This document shows, one piece after another, positions 59,822-64,000 of a stretch of DNA of 64,000 nucleotides. Under the pieces are notes generated by a model. That model made no database searches, had not been told where the DNA came from, and saw nothing but the letters and a program-made list of their open reading frames with translations. Position 1 is the stretch's first letter, and every line of letters begins with the position of its first letter. The position numbers and the translations under genes were made by a program. Source of the DNA: Conexibacter sp. S30A1 (GTDB lineage Bacteria; Actinomycetota; Thermoleophilia; Solirubrobacterales; Solirubrobacteraceae); the NCBI RefSeq assembly GCF_023330665.1, contig NZ_CP097127.1, positions 992,001-1,056,000 on the forward strand, read 5' to 3'.

Positions 59822-60690
59822 CCGATCACCGCCGAGGGTGCTTCCGGGGCGCCGATCCACCTGCAGTCAGACAGCCAGACGATGAGCTCAGCGCTGTCAC
59901 GCGGCCGTGGGTGCGGGCTCTGGAGCACCGGCTCGCTCGAGAGCTCGCCGCAGACGGCCTCAAGCAGCTCCTCGCCGGCGAGCCCGACCTCGCCGAGCAG
60001 CTCGATCTCAGCGGCGTTCACACCGACCGGCTGGTCTCCGTTGCCCATGTCGGTGCCGTAGCTTACGCGCCCGCCGGCGGCGCGGAAACGGGCCAGGTTG
60101 TCGATCGCGGTCGCGCGCGCCGGACCGTCGTGGATCGCGAGCGTGGAGATCCAGCGCATGCCGGCGCTCACGGCCGCATCGATCAGCTCGGGCTCGAGAC
60201 GCTCGTCCCAGGGCGTGTGGGCGAGCACGTCCACCCCGGCGCGGATCGCCCGCCGCGCCTGGCCCGGACCCTCCGTGTGGGCGATCACCGGCAGCCCGCG
60301 CGCACGCGCGGCGTCGATCACCGCCGCCAGCGGCTCGTCGCCGAGCAGCGGCATGTCCGCGTTCAGCGCCACCTTGATCGCGAAGGCGCCGCCCGCCGCC
60401 GCGCGGGCCACCGCCTCACGGCCCTCATGCGTGTCGCGCAGCCCCACAGCGGCGCCCGCCGGCGCCCATGCGCGGCCGCTCGGATAGCCGCCGACGGCGG
60501 TGTGAAACGGCCCGGCGTAGCGAACGCGCACACCGGTTGGGGCGCTGGCGGCGATCGCCCGCACCGCGTCCAGATCCCAGCCCAGGTCATGCACCTCGCA
60601 CACAGGTCCACCGGACAGCAGCCCGGCATCGACCAGCCCGAGGTGGACGTGGTGGTCGACCACGCCGGGCAGCTCGCTGCACACCCCCAC
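59818..60690 (-). CDS. Amidohydrolase-superfamily protein, candidate kynurenine formamidase
   Basis: The 290-residue metal-dependent hydrolase carries the superfamily ligands in order: HVH at residues 14-16 (VDHHVHLG), a possible carbamylated Lys in AIKVALN, His in IAHTEGPG and LAHTPWDE, and Asp in SYGTDMGN. It is a compact form that lacks the N-terminal beta-sandwich of imidazolonepropionase-like enzymes. It starts with a GTG six bases after the TDO stop and overlaps kynU. The one missing enzyme of the pathway between TDO and KynU is N-formylkynurenine formamidase, so this protein is a strong positional candidate. It is not related to the known KynB or AFMID-type formamidases. Confidence 0.82.
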   Translation of the reverse strand: MGVCSELPGVVDHHVHLGLVDAGLLSGGPVCEVHDLGWDLDAVRAIAASAPTGVRVRYAGPFHTAVGGYPSGRAWAPAGAAVGLRDTHEGREAVARAAAGGAFAIKVALNADMPLLGDEPLAAVIDAARARGLPVIAHTEGPGQARRAIRAGVDVLAHTPWDERLEPELIDAAVSAGMRWISTLAIHDGPARATAIDNLARFRAAGGRVSYGTDMGNGDQPVGVNAAEIELLGEVGLAGEELLEAVCGELSSEPVLQSPHPRPRDSAELIVWLSDCRWIGAPEAPSAVIG

Positions 60691-60695
60691 GCCGC

Positions 60696-61547
60696 TCAAT
60701 CGAGCGCGCCCCTGACCGTGATGAGCTCGGGGAAGAAGCTCAGCTCGAGCGCGCGCTTGAGAAACGCCACGCCGGAGGAGCCGCCGGTGCCCTGCCGCCA
60801 GCCGATCGTGCGCTGAACGGTGCGCATGTGGCGAAAGCGCCAGAGCTGAAAGGCGTCCTCGATGTCCACGAGATCCTCGCAGGTGGCGTAGGCCTCCCAG
60901 TTGGCCTCCGCATCCAGGTAGATCTCGCGCAGCACCGGGATCAGCTCCGGCTGCTGTACCCAGGCGCGGGTCAGGTCGCGCTCGAGGATCGCCTCGGGCA
61001 CCGGGTGGCCGGCGCGGGCCAGCAGCCCCAGGAAGGCGTCGTAGACGGTGAGCTCGGCAAGCAGGCGCGAGAGCAGCGCCTGCGCCTCGGGGTCGGCGGC
61101 GAACACCGACAGCATCCCCGCGTGTTTGTTGCCGAGAATGAACTCCACCGCCCGGTACTGCCAGGACTGAAAGCCCGAGGCGGAGGCGAGCGCCCCCCGG
61201 AACTGCGCGTAGTCGTGTGGCGTCAGCGTCGCCAGCACCGACCACTGGTCAGCCAGCGTGCGCAGCACGTGCTTGACGCGCGCCAGGCACTTGCGCGCCT
61301 GCGCCACCTCGTCGGCGGCAAGCAGCTCGCGCGCGCCGTGCAGCTCGTGCAAAACGAGCTTCAGCCACAGCTCCGAGGTCTGATGGGCGACGATGAACAG
61401 CAACTCGTCGTGGTGCTCGGGACGGCTGCGCGGGTGCTGGGCGGAGAGCAGCGTCGGCAGGTCCAGGTAGTCGCTGTAGGACATGGCGCCGCGCAGGTCG
61501 GTCCTGATCCCCTCCTCGAGCGGCCGTTCACCCTCGCCCGTGCCCAT
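60696..61547 (-). CDS. kynA: Tryptophan 2,3-dioxygenase
   Basis: The 283-residue haem enzyme opens the indole ring of tryptophan to N-formylkynurenine. The characteristic FIVAHQTSELWLKLVLHE block with a substrate-binding His is intact, and the proximal haem His lies in WRFRHMRTVQRTIG. It is the first gene of a dense cluster with the amidohydrolase and kynureninase, 14 bases after the ABC-F stop. Confidence 0.96.
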   Translation of the reverse strand: MGTGEGERPLEEGIRTDLRGAMSYSDYLDLPTLLSAQHPRSRPEHHDELLFIVAHQTSELWLKLVLHELHGARELLAADEVAQARKCLARVKHVLRTLADQWSVLATLTPHDYAQFRGALASASGFQSWQYRAVEFILGNKHAGMLSVFAADPEAQALLSRLLAELTVYDAFLGLLARAGHPVPEAILERDLTRAWVQQPELIPVLREIYLDAEANWEAYATCEDLVDIEDAFQLWRFRHMRTVQRTIGWRQGTGGSSGVAFLKRALELSFFPELITVRGALD

Positions 61548-61561
61548 CCAGCGCCCCGCCC

Positions 61562-63565
61562 TCAGCCCGCGACCTGCTCGTACTGCGCGTAGAGCTCATC
61601 GACGGCACGCTTGGCGGCCTCGTGGCGCGCGCTGGACTGCGCGGAGCGCTCGGGCGTCGCCCAGGCTGCCGCGTCGGCAAGCTCGTCCTCCACCTCGCGC
61701 AGCGCCGCCTCGGCCTGCTCGATCTGCTGCTCGAGCTTCGCCTGGCGCTTGGCCGAGCCGCCGACGGTGACGCCCCGGCCGGCGGCCCGCTTGGCCGCCG
61801 GCTTGGGCTGCGACTGCACGCGCGCCGCCACCACAGCCTGCTTGACATCGGCCGCCGCCTGTGCGCGCTGCTCGCGCACGCGCAGGTACTCGGGCCAGCC
61901 GCCCTGGTAGGAGCGCAGGGTGCCGTCCTCAAACGCGACCGTGCGACTGCCGATCGCGTCCAGCAGCGCCCGGTCGTGCGAGATCAGTAGCAGCGAGCCC
62001 TGGAAGTCGTGCAGGGCGTCCTCGAGTGCCTCGCGGCTCTCCACATCCAGGTGGTTGGTCGGCTCGTCGAGGATCAGCACGTTGGCACCGGACTGCACGA
62101 GGATCGCCAGCGACAGGCGCTGGCGCTCGCCGCCGGAGAGCCCCTCGAGCGGCTTCTCGGCCTCCTCGCCGCTGAACAGGAAGCGTCCGAGCAGCGCCCG
62201 TGCGTTTGCCGGCGTCAGCCCGGTGCGGGCCTGGCAGGCCTCCACCACCGTGCGCGCACTGCCCGCGTGCAGGTCCTCGGTGTGCTGGGAGAGGAAGCCG
62301 ATCTTGACGTTGTGGCCGGTCAGCAGCTTGCCGCTCACGACCGGTCCGTCCCCCTCGCCAGCGGGCGAGGGGGCGGCAGTGGCGCCCGCGCGCAGGGCCA
62401 TGCCGGTCGCGTCGCGGGCGGTCGAACCATCGTCGGCGAACGGCCGCGCGCCGGCGAGCGCCTCGATCAGGGTGGTCTTGCCGGCGCCGTTGGGCCCGAC
62501 CACCGATACGTGCTCGCCACGCTCGAGCCACAGCTCGGCGTCGTGCAGGAGCACGCGCTCGCCGATCTGCACACGCCCGCCCTCGAGCTCGAAGACCACC
62601 CGGCCGCTGCGCTCCGGTGGCTTGAAGGCGAAGGCCAGCCCCTCACGGTCGCGTTCGCCCCGGTCGATCCGCTCGATTCGGTCAAGGCGCTTCTGGCGCG
62701 ACTGCGCCTGGCGCGCGCGGGTGCCGGCACGAAAGCGTGTGACGAACTTCTCAAGGCGCGCGATCTCGGCCTGCTGGCGCTCGATCGCGCGCCCCAGCGC
62801 CAGCTCGCGCTGGGCGCGTTCGCTGCGCCACTGATGCCAGGTGCCGGGGAAGAAGCGCCCGCGCCCCGCCTCGAGCTCGAGCACCGCCGTGGCGACCGAC
62901 TCCAGAAACCAGCGGTCGTGCGCGATCAGGATGACGGCGGCGTCCAGGGCGGCCAGATGCGTCTCGAGCCACTCGAGCGACGCGATGTCCAGGTGGTTGG
63001 TGGGCTCATCCAAGAGCAGCAGGTCCGGGCCGCCGGCGAGCGCGCGCCCCAGCGAGGCGCGCGTCAGCTCACCCCCGGAGAAGGTCTCCAGGCGGCGGTC
63101 GAGCACGCTGTCGTCCGTAAAGCCGAGCCCGTGGAGGGTGGCGAGCGCCTGCTCGCGCCAGGTGTAGCCGCCGGCGTGCTCGAGCGCGGCCTGCGCATCG
63201 GCATAGGCGCTCAGCGTCGGCTCCTCGTAGTCGCCTGAGGCCATGCGCTGCTCAAGCTCGGCCAGTCGCTTCTCCAGCGCGATCAGCTCGGGCGCGCCCG
63301 AGAGCACGTAGTCACGCAGCGTCATCTGCTGGTCGCGCGGCGGGCGCTGGTCGTGCAGAGCGACCTTGGCGCCCTTGGCGAGCACCAGCTCGCCACCGTC
63401 GATCGAGGCCTCCCCCGCGATCATCCGCAGGAGCGTCGTCTTGCCGGCGCCGTTGCGGCCGGAGAGGCTCATGCGGTCGCGGCGCTCGAGCTTGAACGAG
63501 ATGCCGCGCAAAAGCGGCTCGCCGGAGATGTCCTTCTGCAGGTCGCTTGCGATGATCACAGCCAC
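61562..63565 (-). CDS. ABC-F family ATPase (Uup-like)
   Basis: The 667-residue cytosolic protein has two ABC domains joined by a linker and no membrane segment. Walker A motifs are GRNGAGKTT (about residue 40) and GPNGAGKTT (about 365), with signatures SGGELTRASLG and LSGGERQRLSL. The C-terminal 80 residues form a coiled-coil domain (QIEQAEAALREVEDELAD), as in Uup-type proteins. ABC-F proteins act on the ribosome, for example rescuing stalled peptidyl transfer or giving antibiotic resistance. An insertion of about 40 residues rich in Ala/Gly (PSPAGEGDGP) sits after the second Walker A region. The start is taken as the GTG at 63565. Confidence 0.93.
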   Translation of the reverse strand: MAVIIASDLQKDISGEPLLRGISFKLERRDRMSLSGRNGAGKTTLLRMIAGEASIDGGELVLAKGAKVALHDQRPPRDQQMTLRDYVLSGAPELIALEKRLAELEQRMASGDYEEPTLSAYADAQAALEHAGGYTWREQALATLHGLGFTDDSVLDRRLETFSGGELTRASLGRALAGGPDLLLLDEPTNHLDIASLEWLETHLAALDAAVILIAHDRWFLESVATAVLELEAGRGRFFPGTWHQWRSERAQRELALGRAIERQQAEIARLEKFVTRFRAGTRARQAQSRQKRLDRIERIDRGERDREGLAFAFKPPERSGRVVFELEGGRVQIGERVLLHDAELWLERGEHVSVVGPNGAGKTTLIEALAGARPFADDGSTARDATGMALRAGATAAPSPAGEGDGPVVSGKLLTGHNVKIGFLSQHTEDLHAGSARTVVEACQARTGLTPANARALLGRFLFSGEEAEKPLEGLSGGERQRLSLAILVQSGANVLILDEPTNHLDVESREALEDALHDFQGSLLLISHDRALLDAIGSRTVAFEDGTLRSYQGGWPEYLRVREQRAQAAADVKQAVVAARVQSQPKPAAKRAAGRGVTVGGSAKRQAKLEQQIEQAEAALREVEDELADAAAWATPERSAQSSARHEAAKRAVDELYAQYEQVAG

Positions 63566-63604
63566 GGAGCTGATGGTACGGACGTTTAAACTGTGCGCGT
63601 GGGC

Positions 63605-64000
63605 ATGAGCACGCACGTACCGGTCGCGCCCCGCGAGTTTCCGCAGGCACGCACCGTGCTGGTGCCGGGCCGCGGCGAGTTCTTCCTGCGCGACTCCGGC
63701 TGGGGTCCCGGCGAGCAGGCGGCGGCCGCGGGCAAGCTGCCGGTGGTGTTCATGCTGCACGGCTGGACCGGCAGCGCCGACCTCAACTTCGGCGGGCTCT
63801 ACGACGACGTGATCGCCGCCGGCTACCGGATCCTCGCGCTGGACCACCGCGGCCACGGCCGCGGGCTCAGGCCGCTTGAGCCCTTCCGGCTGGTGGACTG
63901 CGCCGCCGACGCCGCCGCGGTGCTGCGCACGCTCGATCTCGCGCCGGCGATCGTCTACGGGTACTCGATGGGGGGCGCGATCGCCCAGCTGCTGGCGCGC
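63605..64000 (+). CDS. Alpha/beta hydrolase (3' end outside window)
   Basis: 132 residues of an alpha/beta hydrolase are visible before the window edge. The oxyanion loop MLHGWTGSADLN, the DHRGHGRG segment and the nucleophile elbow YGYSMGGAIAQ (Ser) are intact. The catalytic acid and His lie outside. The start is the ATG at 63605, 40 bases from the divergent ABC-F gene. The enzyme class could be esterase, lactonase, epoxide hydrolase or similar; the substrate is unknown. Confidence 0.88.
   Translation, partial: MSTHVPVAPREFPQARTVLVPGRGEFFLRDSGWGPGEQAAAAGKLPVVFMLHGWTGSADLNFGGLYDDVIAAGYRILALDHRGHGRGLRPLEPFRLVDCAADAAAVLRTLDLAPAIVYGYSMGGAIAQLLAR

Noticed and set aside
59818..61245. 475-residue amidohydrolase fused to an upstream region
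   Set aside because: The upstream part is the antisense-like shadow of the TDO gene; the GTG at 60690, after the TDO stop, gives a complete compact enzyme.
58595..63565. Biosynthetic gene cluster making an anthranilate-derived natural product
   Set aside because: TDO and KynU would supply anthranilate, but no assembly enzyme (NRPS, PKS, ligase) is in the window; plain tryptophan catabolism is enough.

Overview
The window is GC-rich, densely packed bacterial chromosome with many 1-4 bp start/stop overlaps and frequent GTG/TTG starts. Several features point to a high-GC actinobacterial lineage, most likely a Thermoleophilia/Solirubrobacterales-type soil bacterium: the furA-katG pair, the pdxS-pdxT pair, homodimeric AceE-type pyruvate dehydrogenase, many Thr/Pro-rich lipoproteins including a DUF4232 protein, the uvrC-rapZ ... 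gap-pgk-tpiA neighbourhood and System I cytochrome c maturation genes. That placement is inferred from gene content only. Most of the window is ordinary core genome. The only clear mobile element is one group II intron near 38-40 kb.

Layout. 0-7 kb: truncated FKBP lipoprotein, YebC, phosphohexomutase plus MBL hydrolase, the PLP operon pdxS-pdxT-DUF4232 lipoprotein, and an RpiR/SIS regulator with an inverted repeat at its start. 7-16 kb: a CAT-anticodon tRNA, a zinc-type ArsR coupled to a CDF exporter, a PaiB-like protein, a DEAD-box helicase, and a LysR regulator divergent from a LigM/GcvT-like one-carbon transferase, followed by an amidase and an esterase. 16-25 kb: aceE-aceF-lpd, in which Lpd carries its own lipoyl domain nearly identical to that of AceF, then lon with a structured leader. 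25-31 kb: DUF6636-like lipoprotein, aldehyde dehydrogenase, secG and ccmE-ccmF-ccmI-like. 31-38 kb: tgt, a lipoprotein/Ser-Thr kinase pair, phosphoesterase, DUF3467, rlmH, argS and ccmG-ccmH. 38.2-40.1 kb: the group II intron, ending a few bases before the ccmG start codon. 40-47 kb: tRNA-Gly(CCC), a membrane GGDEF-EAL protein, a DUF2236 protein, an FTR1-like membrane protein and an ABC exporter. 47-55 kb: gap-pgk-tpiA-gpmI and uvrC-rapZ-VOC. 55-58 kb: furA-katG. 58-64 kb: tryptophan catabolism (TDO, an amidohydrolase, kynureninase), an ABC-F ATPase and a truncated alpha/beta hydrolase.

How the genes work together. Glycolysis (gap, pgk, tpiA, gpmI) and the complete pyruvate dehydrogenase complex cover carbon flow from triose phosphate to acetyl-CoA. 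Two separate ccm groups serve cytochrome c assembly. FurA-KatG handles peroxide, and ArsR-CDF handles zinc-type metals. The TDO-amidohydrolase-KynU run looks like a kynurenine pathway in which the amidohydrolase occupies the place of the usual formamidase.

Points most worth a second look: ArgRS lacks the class I HIGH motif; CcmE has the CxxxY rather than HxxxY haem site although a CcmH homologue is present; the amidohydrolase may be a non-canonical kynurenine formamidase; the group II intron sits directly upstream of ccmG; three long perfect hairpins at convergent gene ends share the same tetraloop; and the lon leader may be thermosensitive. I found no CRISPR array, prophage, defence island or biosynthetic gene cluster.
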